Part shown: one piece after another, positions 25,577 to 34,053 of the stretch | How positions within the stretch are numbered: position 1 is the stretch's first letter | How the letters are laid out: every line of letters starts with the position of its first letter | Assembly: GCA_021205695.1 (NCBI GenBank) | Contig: JAJPXB010000033.1 | Location: forward strand, 1-46,992 | Length of the DNA: 46,992 nucleotides | Direction: 5' to 3' | DNA from: Clostridiales bacterium | GTDB lineage: Bacteria; Bacillota; Clostridia; Oscillospirales; Oscillospiraceae | Position numbers and translations under genes: made by a program | The notes under the pieces: generated by a model | What the model was told of the DNA's origin: nothing | The model's database searches: none | The model's input: the letters and a program-made list of their open reading frames with translations, nothing else

Positions 25577-25733
25577 CGGGCCCTTTATACGAAAAAGGGG
25601 GCGGGGGGATTTTGTACGTTCTGCGCAGCACCGGTATCGGTACCGGGGGCGCTAATCCCCTCAAAATTGAAAAACTGGGGTACAAAAACAGAAGCTTGTT
25701 CATCAAACGTTCATGTTTTCTCTCCCTGGTGGG

Positions 25734-25742
25734 TGCTATACT
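25734..25742 (+). promoter_or_regulatory. Extended -10 of the zinc-ribbon gene
   Basis: TGCTATACT gives an extended -10 about 35 bases before ATG 25777. No good -35 is seen. Confidence 0.45.
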
Positions 25743-25776
25743 TTTCTCATAGAAAACAGCAAAGGAGTGTTCCACT

Positions 25777-26070
25777 ATGGCCAGATATTGTGAAAACTGC
25801 GGAGCGGAGCTGTCCGAGAATGCCAAATTCTGCTCCAACTGCGGCGTCAGTGTCACCGGGACTGCCAACGACGACGGCGCTGGAGCAGCGGCGGAGAACG
25901 GCTCGTTCACCTCGTCCGACGCGGTCAAGATCGCCGGTACGGTGGCGGGCGTCGCTGCGGGGGCCAGTCTTCTGCGCTGGCTGACCCGGCCCCGCCGCCC
26001 CAGGCATCCCGGCCCCGGACCCATGGGCGGCCCCGGTGGCCCTGGCGGCCCTCACGGCGGCCGTTTCTGA
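25777..26070 (+). CDS. Small zinc-ribbon protein with Pro/Gly-rich tail
   Basis: 97 residues. Cys 5, 8, 19 and 22 in MARYCENCGAELSENAKFCSNCG form a standard zinc ribbon. A Ser/Asp/Gly-rich linker follows, then a weakly hydrophobic AVKIAGTVAGVAAGASLL segment that could touch the membrane, an Arg-rich patch and a Gly-Pro-rich end (MGGPGGPGGPHGGRF). Such short zinc-ribbon proteins are common in clostridia and mostly uncharacterised. AAGGAGTG precedes the ATG. Confidence 0.8.
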   Translation: MARYCENCGAELSENAKFCSNCGVSVTGTANDDGAGAAAENGSFTSSDAVKIAGTVAGVAAGASLLRWLTRPRRPRHPGPGPMGGPGGPGGPHGGRF

Positions 26071-26083
26071 CAGACGGACAGCG

Positions 26084-26118
26084 CAGGCCTGACGGGGGAA
26101 TTTTCCCCGGTGGGCCTG
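26084..26118 (+). terminator. Hairpin after the zinc-ribbon gene
   Basis: CAGGCC..CGGGG pairs with CCCGG..GGCCTG around GAATTTTC. There is no clear U-tract, so it may be an attenuating hairpin ahead of plsY. Confidence 0.4.
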
Positions 26119-26179
26119 TGCTCTGTTTTCCCATCGGGACGGGCCGCAAATTCAGAGAAACGGAAAGGAGAGATATGGG

Positions 26180-26803
26180 ATGGAACGGGCGATTTTTTAC
26201 ATCATTCTCGGCTATCTGTCCGGGTCAGTCCTGTTTGCCCGGCTGGGGGAGCGGCTGTTTCGCCGGAGAGACGCCATCGAGGAGAGCCCGGACCAGAATC
26301 CGGGGACGTTCAACGCCTTCCGCTATGGCGGCTTCTGGTGCGGCGTGTTCACCCTCTGCGGCGATCTGCTCAAGGGTCTGCTCCCCGTGGGGCTGTACCT
26401 CGCAGGCTCCGACGTCCTGCCGTGGAACGACCCGTGGCTGTCCCTGGTGATGGCGGCCCCCGTGCTGGGGCATATCCTGCCCGTGTTCTACCGTTTTCGG
26501 GGCGGCAAGGGGATTGCCACCACCTTTGGCTGTCTCCTGGGCCTGCTGCCGGAGTTTCGCCCGGTGGCGATCTTTGCGGCGTTTTTCCTTCTGTTCACGC
26601 TGGTGCTGCAGATCACGCCGAACTACCACCGGACGCTGGTGACCTATCTGTGTACGCTGTTTGCAATGTACCTGATCTGCGGGTCAACGGCGGTCAGCGC
26701 CGGATTTCTGCTCATCACCGGGATGGTATATGTCCGGCTGCTCACCAGCCAGGAGGAGAAGGAGAAGATGAAAGTGAAGGTGAAGCTGCTGTGGAGGCGT
26801 TGA
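26180..26803 (+). CDS. plsY: PlsY-like acyl-phosphate:glycerol-3-phosphate acyltransferase
   Basis: 207 residues, polytopic. PlsY adds the first acyl chain to glycerol-3-phosphate in phospholipid synthesis. Motif 1 is YLSGSVLFARL, motif 2 NPGTFNAFRYGGFWCGVFTLCGDLLKG, and motif 3 GHILPVFYRFRGGKGIATTFG, which covers the expected active-site segments. The usual motif-2 form is NxGatNt; NPGTFNAFR here is a divergent version, so it may be a PlsY paralogue. AAAGGAGA precedes ATG 26180. The end overlaps the following glycosyltransferase gene by 13 bases, indicating coupled translation. Confidence 0.82.
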   Translation: MERAIFYIILGYLSGSVLFARLGERLFRRRDAIEESPDQNPGTFNAFRYGGFWCGVFTLCGDLLKGLLPVGLYLAGSDVLPWNDPWLSLVMAAPVLGHILPVFYRFRGGKGIATTFGCLLGLLPEFRPVAIFAAFFLLFTLVLQITPNYHRTLVTYLCTLFAMYLICGSTAVSAGFLLITGMVYVRLLTSQEEKEKMKVKVKLLWRR

Positions 26804-27909
26804 TCCTGTCCTGCGGCACCGGCGGGGGCCACAACGCGGCGGCCGCCGCCATCCGGGACGAGCTGGAGCGCCGGGGCCACCGCTGTCGGCTGCTGAATCC
26901 CTACACCCTGGACGGGGCGCAGACCGCCAGGAACGTGGATCACGCCTATGTGGGCCTGGTGCAGCACGCCCCCGGGGTGTTCGGCCTGGTCTACTGCATC
27001 GGCGGGCTGTATCAAAAGCTGCCCTTCCGCTCCCCGGTGTACTACGCCAACGCCAAAATCGCCAGGGCCCTGGGGACTTACATCGCCCAACACGACTTCG
27101 ATGTGATCATCACCACCCACCTGTTCCCGGCGGAGATGCTCACCTGGCTGAAAAAGCGCTGGCCCGGCCTGCCCCCCACCGTCTTTGTGGCCACCGATTA
27201 CACCTGCATCCCCATGGTCGGGGAGACGGAGTGCGACTGCAATGTCATCCCCGCCCCGGAGCTGGCGGGCGAATTTGCCCGGCAGGGGCTGGACACGGAC
27301 AGCCTGTTTCCCCTGGGCATCCCGGTGAAGAGCGACTTTGCCGACGGAGCGGACAGGCAGGAGGTCCGTAGGGCGCTGGGGCTGGACCCGGATCGCCGTT
27401 ATATCCTGGTGGCCGGCGGCAGCATCGGGGCGGGCAGCGTAGAGCGCACCATCCGTCTGCTCCTGTCCCACTACCGGCGGGAGGAGGCAGAGCTGATCGT
27501 GGTCTGCGGCAACCGGCAGGCCCTCTATGAGCGGGTCCGGAGGCGGTACGGAGACAGGGCCACCGTGCTGGGCTTCACCGACCGGATGGCGGAGTATATG
27601 AAAGCCTGCGATCTACTCATCACCAAGCCCGGCGGGCTCTCCTCCACCGAGGCGGCGGTGGCAGGCATCCCCCTCATCCACACCTCCCCCATTCCGGGGT
27701 GTGAGACGTCTAATATGCGCTTTTTCCAGCGGCACGGCCTGAGCGTGGCGGTGCCCAACCCCGGGCGGCGGCTGATCGCCGCCTGCGACGCCCTGCTGGG
27801 AGACGACAGAGCCGACAGCGCCCCGGAGTCGCCCATCAATCCCCGGGCGGCCGCGGACATCTGCGACCTGGCGGAGCATCTGTCCGGCGCCGTCGAAGCC
27901 GCGGGATAA
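26791..27909 (+). CDS. MGDG-synthase-type diacylglycerol glycosyltransferase
   Basis: 372 residues from GTG 26791, chosen because AAGGTGA lies upstream and the protein then begins at the family start (EALILSCGTGGGHNAAAAAI). Residues 15-165 match the MGDG synthase N-terminal domain (the GGGH loop and ITTHLFPAEMLTWLKKR). The GT28-like C-terminal donor domain has ILVAGGSIGAGSV, LGFTDRMAEYMKACDLLITKPGGLSSTEA and GIPLIHTSPIPGCE. The family adds sugar to diacylglycerol to make membrane glycolipids and lipoteichoic acid anchors. Coupling to plsY suits a lipid role. The sugar donor cannot be told from the sequence. Confidence 0.87.
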   Translation: MEALILSCGTGGGHNAAAAAIRDELERRGHRCRLLNPYTLDGAQTARNVDHAYVGLVQHAPGVFGLVYCIGGLYQKLPFRSPVYYANAKIARALGTYIAQHDFDVIITTHLFPAEMLTWLKKRWPGLPPTVFVATDYTCIPMVGETECDCNVIPAPELAGEFARQGLDTDSLFPLGIPVKSDFADGADRQEVRRALGLDPDRRYILVAGGSIGAGSVERTIRLLLSHYRREEAELIVVCGNRQALYERVRRRYGDRATVLGFTDRMAEYMKACDLLITKPGGLSSTEAAVAGIPLIHTSPIPGCETSNMRFFQRHGLSVAVPNPGRRLIAACDALLGDDRADSAPESPINPRAAADICDLAEHLSGAVEAAG

Positions 27910-27925
27910 CATCTCAAAAGCATAA

Positions 27926-27957
27926 CGCCAGCCCACCGGTTCCCCGGCGGGCTGGCG
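27926..27957 (+). terminator. Terminator between convergent glycosyltransferase and GH2 genes
   Basis: CGCCAGCCCaCCGG pairs with CCGGCGGGCTGGCG around TTCC, followed by CTTAATTATA. Probably bidirectional. Confidence 0.65.
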
Positions 27958-27995
27958 CTTAATTATATCTCTGTCCCGGTTCCTCTCCGGATCAT

Positions 27996-30380
27996 TCAGT
28001 CCTGGCAGGTCACGGTGACCTGCGCGCTGCCGAAGGGGCTCTCTCCCCGGATTGTCACCGCTCCGGCCCCGTCCGGCTTTACGATGGCCAGGGCCTCGCC
28101 GTAATAGGTGTCGGTGGTGTCCGTCAAGTAGCCCCGCTCGTTGTAGGGGCAGGCGCTGCCCAGTCCTACCAGGGCGCCGCCCTGGACGGTGACGTGGATG
28201 TCTCCCCTCACCAGGGGCTTGACCTCTCCTTCCCCGTCGGTGTATTTCAGCCGGACATAGCACAGGCCGTCCGGTGCGACCGTCTCCGCCTCGGGAGCCA
28301 GGGTCAGCCGCGTCTCGTCCCCGGCGCTCCGGAGAGAGGTGCGGTACAGCTCCGCCCCGCTCCCGTCATAGGCCACGGCGGTCAGCTCTCCCGGCTGATA
28401 GGCCACCCGGAAGGAGGTGCGACAGTTTTTCGCCGTCTTTTTCCGGCCCAGCTCCTGGCCGTTCAGCAGCAGAGCCACCTCCGCACCCCGGCTGTAGACC
28501 TCCACCTGCGTCTCTCTGCCCTCGGCCCCGTTCCAGCTCCAGCTCTCAAAGGTGTTGGACATCCGCCAGGCGGAGGGGGAGTGCCGGTCGAAGGCGTGGT
28601 CCGCCGGGACGACGCCGATGCGGATGGGGGACAGCTCAAAGGCCACCTGGGTATAGGCCGCCTCGCCGGCGGGCTTGCCGGTGATGTCCAGCCGCCCGCT
28701 GCCTGCGGTCAACCAGCCCACTCCGTGGTCAAATTCGGGGGCGTAGTCGGCATACTCCCAGGCCCCGATGCCCAGCTCGCCCAGGTAGTCCATCCCGGCC
28801 CAGACGAAGTCGCCGATGAGGGCGGGATGCTCCTTGGCAATGTCCCAGAACCGGGCGGCGTCGGCGCAGAAGGTCTCGCTGCCCACAATGACCCGGTCGG
28901 GGTACCGCCCGAAGTCCCCCTCATAGCGGTTGATGCCGTAGTTGTACCCCGCCACGTCCAGCTTTGCGAAAGCCTCCCGGGTCTTGACGTTGCTCCCGTG
29001 GAGGGTGGCGCCGAACTTCATGAAGCCGGAGCCCATGAGCCCCGCCAGGTTGTTGAAGAACTCGCTGCCCACCGCCTTCTTTTTGCCGGACTTGCCCTGG
29101 TTCTTCTCCGCCTTTTCCGCCTCCTTCTTCGCCTTGTCGTCGCTGTAGACGCCAAAGCCCATGGAGCTGAGATAGTTGAAGAAGATGTTGATGCCGCAGG
29201 TCACAGGGCGGCTGTCCAGCTCGTGGAGCCAGTCCCGCATCTGGCCGGTCAGCTCGATGCCTCTTGGCTGGGCCGTCTCGGAGACCTCGTTGCCGATGGA
29301 GTACATCACCACGGACGGGTGGCTGAAATCCTTCTCCACGATGTCCGCCAGGTCCTGTCTCCACTGCTGCTCCATGCAGGAGGCGTAGTCATACTGGGTC
29401 TTGTGGATGTACCACATATCCACATACTCGTCCATGACCAGCATACCCAGCCGGTCGCAGGCGTCCAGCATGGCCTTGGAGCAGGGGTTGTGGGCGGAGC
29501 GGATGGCGTTGTAGCCGTTTTCCAGCAGCAGCCGGATCTTCCGCTCCTCCGCCTGGGGATGGGCCACCGCCCCCAGCAGGCCGTTGTCGTGGTGGATACA
29601 GGCCCCCCGGAGGATGACCCGCTCCCCGTTGATGCAGAAGCCCCGCCTGCTGTCGCACTCCACCGTCCGGATGCCGAAGGCCGTCTCCTGGACGTCCTCC
29701 CCGAAGATCGCCCGGCAGGTGTACAGCCTGGGATGCTCCGGAGACCAGAGCTGCGCCCCCCGGAGGGTGACGCTCGCCGTCCGGGTCGTGCCGGGCAGCT
29801 CCACCGTGGTCAGCAGCCGCTCCCCGTCCAGCAGCTGGACGGACAGAGGGGCCTCCCCCTCGGTGCGCACCTGGATCTGGACCTGGGGCGGGTCGATGGA
29901 ACGGGTGGACACCCGCACCCCGTCGGGGCAGATGTGGTCATGGGGCAGGACGTGGAGCCACACCGGGCGGTAGATGCCCGCGCCGGAGTACCAGCGGCTG
30001 TTGGGCTGGTCGGCGTTGCGGGCGATGACCCGCACCTCGTTCTCCTCCCCGTACCGGAGCCTGCTGTCCAGACTCACCCGAAAGCCGGTGTAGCCGTAGG
30101 GGTGGAACGCCGCCTGCTCCCCGTTGAGCCAGACCTCGGCGTTGTGATAGACCCCCTCGAATTCCAGAAGGACGTTTTTCTCCGCCCACTCCGCCGGGGC
30201 CTGGAACCGCTTTTCATAGCAGTAGTCGTGGCCCTCGAACCAGCCGGTATTCGTGCCGCCGGGGGCGTCCGGCGTCCGTTTCTCGGCCAGCATGGCGTCG
30301 TGGGGCAGGGTCACGGGCTTTGCGGCGTCCGCGACCCCCAGGCGGCGATAGCTCCAGTTGTCGTTAAACGCAAGTTTCAA
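27996..30380 (-). CDS. Glycoside hydrolase family 2 (beta-galactosidase-like)
   Basis: 794 residues from TTG 30380, chosen because GAGAGAGGG lies 9 bases upstream and the protein then begins KLAFNDNWSYRRL, as family members do. A GTG nine bases further upstream (30389) is an alternative but touches that site. The order is sugar-binding domain, Ig-like domain and TIM barrel. The acid/base Glu lies in MYSIGNEVSETAQP and the nucleophile Glu in VIVGSETFCADA. A Lys/Glu-rich insert (KKEAEKAEKNQGKSGKKKA) interrupts the barrel. A C-terminal Ig-like domain follows. No signal peptide, so cytoplasmic. Substrate linkage is uncertain. Confidence 0.88.
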   Translation of the reverse strand: MKLAFNDNWSYRRLGVADAAKPVTLPHDAMLAEKRTPDAPGGTNTGWFEGHDYCYEKRFQAPAEWAEKNVLLEFEGVYHNAEVWLNGEQAAFHPYGYTGFRVSLDSRLRYGEENEVRVIARNADQPNSRWYSGAGIYRPVWLHVLPHDHICPDGVRVSTRSIDPPQVQIQVRTEGEAPLSVQLLDGERLLTTVELPGTTRTASVTLRGAQLWSPEHPRLYTCRAIFGEDVQETAFGIRTVECDSRRGFCINGERVILRGACIHHDNGLLGAVAHPQAEERKIRLLLENGYNAIRSAHNPCSKAMLDACDRLGMLVMDEYVDMWYIHKTQYDYASCMEQQWRQDLADIVEKDFSHPSVVMYSIGNEVSETAQPRGIELTGQMRDWLHELDSRPVTCGINIFFNYLSSMGFGVYSDDKAKKEAEKAEKNQGKSGKKKAVGSEFFNNLAGLMGSGFMKFGATLHGSNVKTREAFAKLDVAGYNYGINRYEGDFGRYPDRVIVGSETFCADAARFWDIAKEHPALIGDFVWAGMDYLGELGIGAWEYADYAPEFDHGVGWLTAGSGRLDITGKPAGEAAYTQVAFELSPIRIGVVPADHAFDRHSPSAWRMSNTFESWSWNGAEGRETQVEVYSRGAEVALLLNGQELGRKKTAKNCRTSFRVAYQPGELTAVAYDGSGAELYRTSLRSAGDETRLTLAPEAETVAPDGLCYVRLKYTDGEGEVKPLVRGDIHVTVQGGALVGLGSACPYNERGYLTDTTDTYYGEALAIVKPDGAGAVTIRGESPFGSAQVTVTCQD

Positions 30381-30403
30381 TGAATGCACCCTCTCTCTAC
30401 GGG

Positions 30404-30429
30404 TTCGGGCCGCCTTGCGGCGGCCCGAA
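30404..30429 (-). other. Perfect intercistronic hairpin before the GH2 gene
   Basis: TTCGGGCCGCC pairs with GGCGGCCCGAA around a 4-base loop, between the small membrane protein and GH2 genes. On the minus strand it is not followed by a U-tract. It could lower or stabilise the GH2 part of the transcript. Confidence 0.5.
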
Positions 30430-30438
30430 AGGTGAATC

Positions 30439-30840
30439 TTACGCTAATTCCTTCTCCCGGGGAAGGAAGCCGGACACGGCGGACAGGAGGGCCGCCACGC
30501 CCATGACCATTGCGATGGAGATGATGGTCCCCACCTGGGTGGAGTCGCCGAACATCACGATGCCCTGATAGGCGTCCACGAAGGAGCCCACGTTGTCCGT
30601 GACGATGCGGACACAGCCCACCATATAGCAGGCGGAGGAGGCCACCACCAGGATGTCCAGGTCCTTCCAGACGGTCACCAGGTCGATGGCGATGCCCAAA
30701 ATCAGGGCCACGGTGATAACAGAGTCCGTAGCGCTGTGGTCAGGGGCCCAGCTGGAGAACTGAACCAACCCCACCACCGCCACGATGGCGGAGACCAGCA
30801 GGACATACCAGCCAAAGGATTTCTTTTTCAGTATCGACAT
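30439..30840 (-). CDS. Small four-helix membrane protein, unknown function
   Basis: 133 residues. Four hydrophobic helices can be placed: FGWYVLLVSAIVAVVGLVQF, VITVALILGIAIDLVTVW, ILVVASSACYMVGCVRIV and IISIAMVMGVAALLSAVSGF. The N-terminus is basic (MSILKKKS), and there is a short acidic/hydrophobic loop (DAYQGIVMFGDSTQ) before the last helix. It starts 3 bases after the stop of the permuted GH3 gene and is clearly in its operon. I do not recognise the family. It may serve as a membrane partner of the doubly anchored GH3, but this is inference. Confidence 0.75.
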   Translation of the reverse strand: MSILKKKSFGWYVLLVSAIVAVVGLVQFSSWAPDHSATDSVITVALILGIAIDLVTVWKDLDILVVASSACYMVGCVRIVTDNVGSFVDAYQGIVMFGDSTQVGTIISIAMVMGVAALLSAVSGFLPREKELA

Positions 30841-30843
30841 TTG

Positions 30844-33837
30844 TCACGCCTCCTTACCGGGGTTCTTTTTCAGGTTCTTCCGGAGCATCATCGCCAGGCA
30901 CAGAACCTCCAGCACGGCGCACACGGCGATGATGGCGTACATGGTGGGCTGCCACCAGGGGGTGATGGACTCGATCACCGAGTCTGCGCTGCTGCCGTTC
31001 ATAATGTTGCTGTTGACGGCAGCATAGAGGTTATCGTGGGCGGCCTTGCGCACCATGCCCAGCAGATCGCCGTCGTCATTCTCGGTGATGGCAGCCAGCA
31101 GAGTGCTGGAGCTGACACTGGTAAAGTCAAGACAGAAGGTGTCAGTCCCTGCCACGATGGCGTCCACATAGTGAGCCAGATAGGAGTCTGTTGCGCTGAT
31201 GACAGCATCCGTCTCCTGCAGACCAACAAAGCCCCATTCGTTCTCCAGCACCTGGGTACACAGGGCAGTGCTGGTGGAGCACCAAGTAAAGCCGATGCGG
31301 TTGAAGGCGTGCATGATGGCCATGCAGCCGGACTCAGAGACGGCCTTCTGGAACACCCGCAGAGCGCCCTCACGGAAGGTCTGCTCGTTGAAGAATACGG
31401 CGATGCCCTGCCGGTTCTCCTCCTGGTCGTTTCCGGCGAAGTGCTTCATGCCGGCGTGGACGCCCTTGGACTCCATAGCCTCCACCTCGATGGCGGCGCA
31501 GATATAGCCCACAGTGGAGTCCTCGGAGTAGTACTCGAAGTTACGGCCGCCAAAGGGGGTGCGGTGGACGTTGGAACCGGGCATCCAGGTCAGCTCGAAG
31601 CCCAGATACAGGCACTCCTCGGCCATCAGGTTGCCCCGGTTGTACAACAGCTCCTTGTTGAAGGTGGAGGCCAGGATTACCTGGCAGGGGAAGCAGCAGT
31701 CGTCCCGGTCGTCGCCGTACAGATCCGCGTCGAAGGTGCCGCCCACACCGTCGGGGCCGTCGCCCACCACGACAGCGGGCTTGCCCACGGAGGTAATCTC
31801 GGCTGTGCCGAAGTTGTCTGCCATCACAGCGCACAGCTCCTCAACGGTGAACTGATTCAGATAGGTGTCCCACTCCGGGTCGTCATAGTCCAGGCCGATC
31901 ATGGCCGCCAGGGGGATGCCCTGGTTGTCGCCCGTGGTGTAGTCGCTGACAGAGGCGGCGTCCTCCGCCTTCTCGTAATTATAACCGGCCAGGGCGTCGA
32001 TCATGGCGTCGTCCAGGGTAATCTGGGTGGCCTCGGTGGGATAGGTACCCTCCCAGTCCTGACGGGTCAGGTAGGTGACGGTGCCCTCCGCCCAGTAGTT
32101 GATGTCACAGTCGTCAAACTGGTTGGTGACCTCCTCGCCGGTGGCGGAGGAGTAGCGATAGGTCTCGGTATCCACGGCGTCCAGCGTCCAGGTATAGGTC
32201 TTGGAGGCGTCGCCGTCGGTCTCGGTGCCGTCCACGGCCACCATGCCGGTGGCGCCCTTGGCGGCCAGGACGTTGTTCAGGGCGTCATGGGCGTCGTCGC
32301 CAATGGAGATGTAGTAGTCTCCGGCGCTGAGGATGTATCCCTTGGCATTGGTGTAGTCGTAGCTGGCCAGGAGATACCGGTCACAGACGATCTCAAGGGT
32401 CTGGCTCTCCCCCGGCTCCAGGGTGTCGGTCTTGCCGAAGTCCAGGAGCTGGATGGCAGACTTCTCCACCAGGTTCTCCTTCTCATAGTCGCCGTAGGGG
32501 GTCTGGGCATAGACCTGAACCACGCTCTTTCCGGCCACGGTGCCGGTGTTGGTGACGGTCACGGTGACGGTGATGTCGTCCCCGTCCATGACCACGCTGT
32601 CCAGGGTCTGCTCAAAGGTGGTGTAGGACAGGCCGTAGCCGAAGGGATACTGCACCTCGTCGGTGTAGTTCCAGCTGCTGCCGGTGGAGGAGCCCACGGA
32701 GGAATCCGCCCCGCCCTGGCCCAGTACGGTGTCCTCGTACCGGGTCTCGTAATACTTATAGCCCACATAGATGCCCTCGGCCTGAACGTTGTAGTAGGAG
32801 ACGCCGGCGTCGGCATCCTCCACCGCCGCCAGGACCTCGTCCAGGTTGGTCCAGGTCTGGTTGTTATAGCTGGCGTTCACCACGGCGGGAGCAGACAGGG
32901 AGTTGACAGCGTAGGTGTCTACCAGGTGGCCGGAGGGGTTGGCCTCGCCGGTAAGAAGAGCCGCCACGCCCTCAAAGCCCCGCTGACCGGGCAGTCCGAT
33001 CCACAGGCAGGCGTCCACGTTGTATTCATCCAGCCAGTTCAGCTCCATGGCGTTGCCGCTGTTGATGAGGACGATGATCTTGTCAAACACGCCGGAGTCG
33101 TTGATCATCTGGAGCAGATCCTTCTCCTCCTGATGAAGGGCCAGGGAACTGATGCCCTCGTAGCTGTCTTCCTGCTCCAGCTCCATGCCCTCGCCTGCCT
33201 CACGGGCAAACATAACGATGGCCACGTCGTTGTAGTCGTCCGCCCAGGAAGCCTGCAGCTCGTCGGTATAGAAGGAGATGTCCTCCTCGCCCAGGGACGC
33301 CTCGCTGCTGGTACCGGTGGAATAGTCATAGCCGCCGGTGCCACGGGCGGTATCGCTGGCCACATAGGCGTCATACAAGGTGTCGTTGATGGCAAAGCCC
33401 GCATCCGTCAGGGCGGTGTACAGGTCTATGCAGTACTCCCCCTCATAGCCGCTGGAGCCTGCGGAGGAGTTCTTGTACAGAGGCTGGGCCACGGCGTGGC
33501 CGAACAGGGTCACCCGGGTCTCGTCGGAGGTCAGGGGCAGCGCATTGTCCTCGTTTTTCAGCAGGACAGCGCCCTCGGCCTCCTCGGTCACAGCCTCCTC
33601 ATAGGTGTCGGCGATAAGCAGCTGCAGGTTCTCCGCATTCAGCTCGCCGTACTCGCTCTCGTAATAGGTCAGGTCCTCGTCAGAATCGCCGCTGTTGACG
33701 ATCTGGCTGGTAGAGATGCCCAGCGCCTGGTTGATGGTGGACGCATAGTCAAGCATACACTGGGTCGCCAGGATAGAGACGACCAGCAGGATGGCGACTA
33801 CGGACGAAAGTCCGGTCCACAGCTTGGAATGTTTCAC
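30844..33837 (-). CDS. Membrane-anchored, domain-permuted GH3-family protein
   Basis: 997 residues. The domain order is reversed relative to standard GH3. The C-terminal-type sandwich comes first (EGAVLLKNEDNALPL at about 85-100, GYDYSTGTSSEASLGEED, IVLINSGNAMELNWLDEYNVDACLWIGLPGQRGFEGVA). A fibronectin-like domain follows (VTVTVTNTGTVAGKSVVQVYAQ), then the barrel (VGDGPDGVGGTFD, ELTWMPGSNVHRTPFGGRNFEYYSEDS, GMKHFAGNDQEENR). The nucleophile region reads EWGFVGLQETDAVIS: the Asp is kept but the usual Trp after it is missing. A membrane helix near residues 10-28 and another near 960-985 anchor both ends, with the enzyme outside. GAGGAATC precedes ATG 33837. Confidence 0.85.
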   Translation of the reverse strand: MKHSKLWTGLSSVVAILLVVSILATQCMLDYASTINQALGISTSQIVNSGDSDEDLTYYESEYGELNAENLQLLIADTYEEAVTEEAEGAVLLKNEDNALPLTSDETRVTLFGHAVAQPLYKNSSAGSSGYEGEYCIDLYTALTDAGFAINDTLYDAYVASDTARGTGGYDYSTGTSSEASLGEEDISFYTDELQASWADDYNDVAIVMFAREAGEGMELEQEDSYEGISSLALHQEEKDLLQMINDSGVFDKIIVLINSGNAMELNWLDEYNVDACLWIGLPGQRGFEGVAALLTGEANPSGHLVDTYAVNSLSAPAVVNASYNNQTWTNLDEVLAAVEDADAGVSYYNVQAEGIYVGYKYYETRYEDTVLGQGGADSSVGSSTGSSWNYTDEVQYPFGYGLSYTTFEQTLDSVVMDGDDITVTVTVTNTGTVAGKSVVQVYAQTPYGDYEKENLVEKSAIQLLDFGKTDTLEPGESQTLEIVCDRYLLASYDYTNAKGYILSAGDYYISIGDDAHDALNNVLAAKGATGMVAVDGTETDGDASKTYTWTLDAVDTETYRYSSATGEEVTNQFDDCDINYWAEGTVTYLTRQDWEGTYPTEATQITLDDAMIDALAGYNYEKAEDAASVSDYTTGDNQGIPLAAMIGLDYDDPEWDTYLNQFTVEELCAVMADNFGTAEITSVGKPAVVVGDGPDGVGGTFDADLYGDDRDDCCFPCQVILASTFNKELLYNRGNLMAEECLYLGFELTWMPGSNVHRTPFGGRNFEYYSEDSTVGYICAAIEVEAMESKGVHAGMKHFAGNDQEENRQGIAVFFNEQTFREGALRVFQKAVSESGCMAIMHAFNRIGFTWCSTSTALCTQVLENEWGFVGLQETDAVISATDSYLAHYVDAIVAGTDTFCLDFTSVSSSTLLAAITENDDGDLLGMVRKAAHDNLYAAVNSNIMNGSSADSVIESITPWWQPTMYAIIAVCAVLEVLCLAMMLRKNLKKNPGKEA

Positions 33838-33936
33838 AGTTTGATTCCTCCATTCTCGTTTTTGTGCTGTGCCGTCCCGGGCACTGCGCAGATGCCGGGA
33901 GAGCGGGTTGGGAGCGACGTCACTCCCGATGGATAC

Positions 33937-33966
33937 ATTTTACAGCACTTTGCCAAAACGATTCAA
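33937..33966 (-). promoter_or_regulatory. Promoter of the permuted GH3 operon
   Basis: On the minus strand TTGAAT, an 18-base spacer and TAAAAT. The weak -35 and long spacer fit a promoter needing an activator. The leader of about 95 bases contains GGGAGtGACGTCgCTCCC. Confidence 0.5.
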
Positions 33967-33974
33967 GCAATCCT

Positions 33975-34009
33975 GCACAACCTGTCATTTTTCCCGCACA
34001 CTTTGTCAT
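33975..34009 (-). promoter_or_regulatory. Direct repeat, candidate LytTR regulator binding site
   Basis: GCACAACCTGTCAT (33975-33988) and GCACACTTTGTCAT (33996-34009) match at 11 of 14 positions and start 21 bases apart, two helical turns. They end 9 bases upstream of the -35 box. LytTR regulators such as AgrA bind paired 9-bp repeats with 12-base spacers, the same 21-base period. The nearest regulator gene, immediately upstream, encodes a LytTR protein. Confidence 0.5.
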
Positions 34010-34053
34010 GGACGCCAAAAATCCGGGCTGGAGGCGGCCCGGATTTGGGGAGT

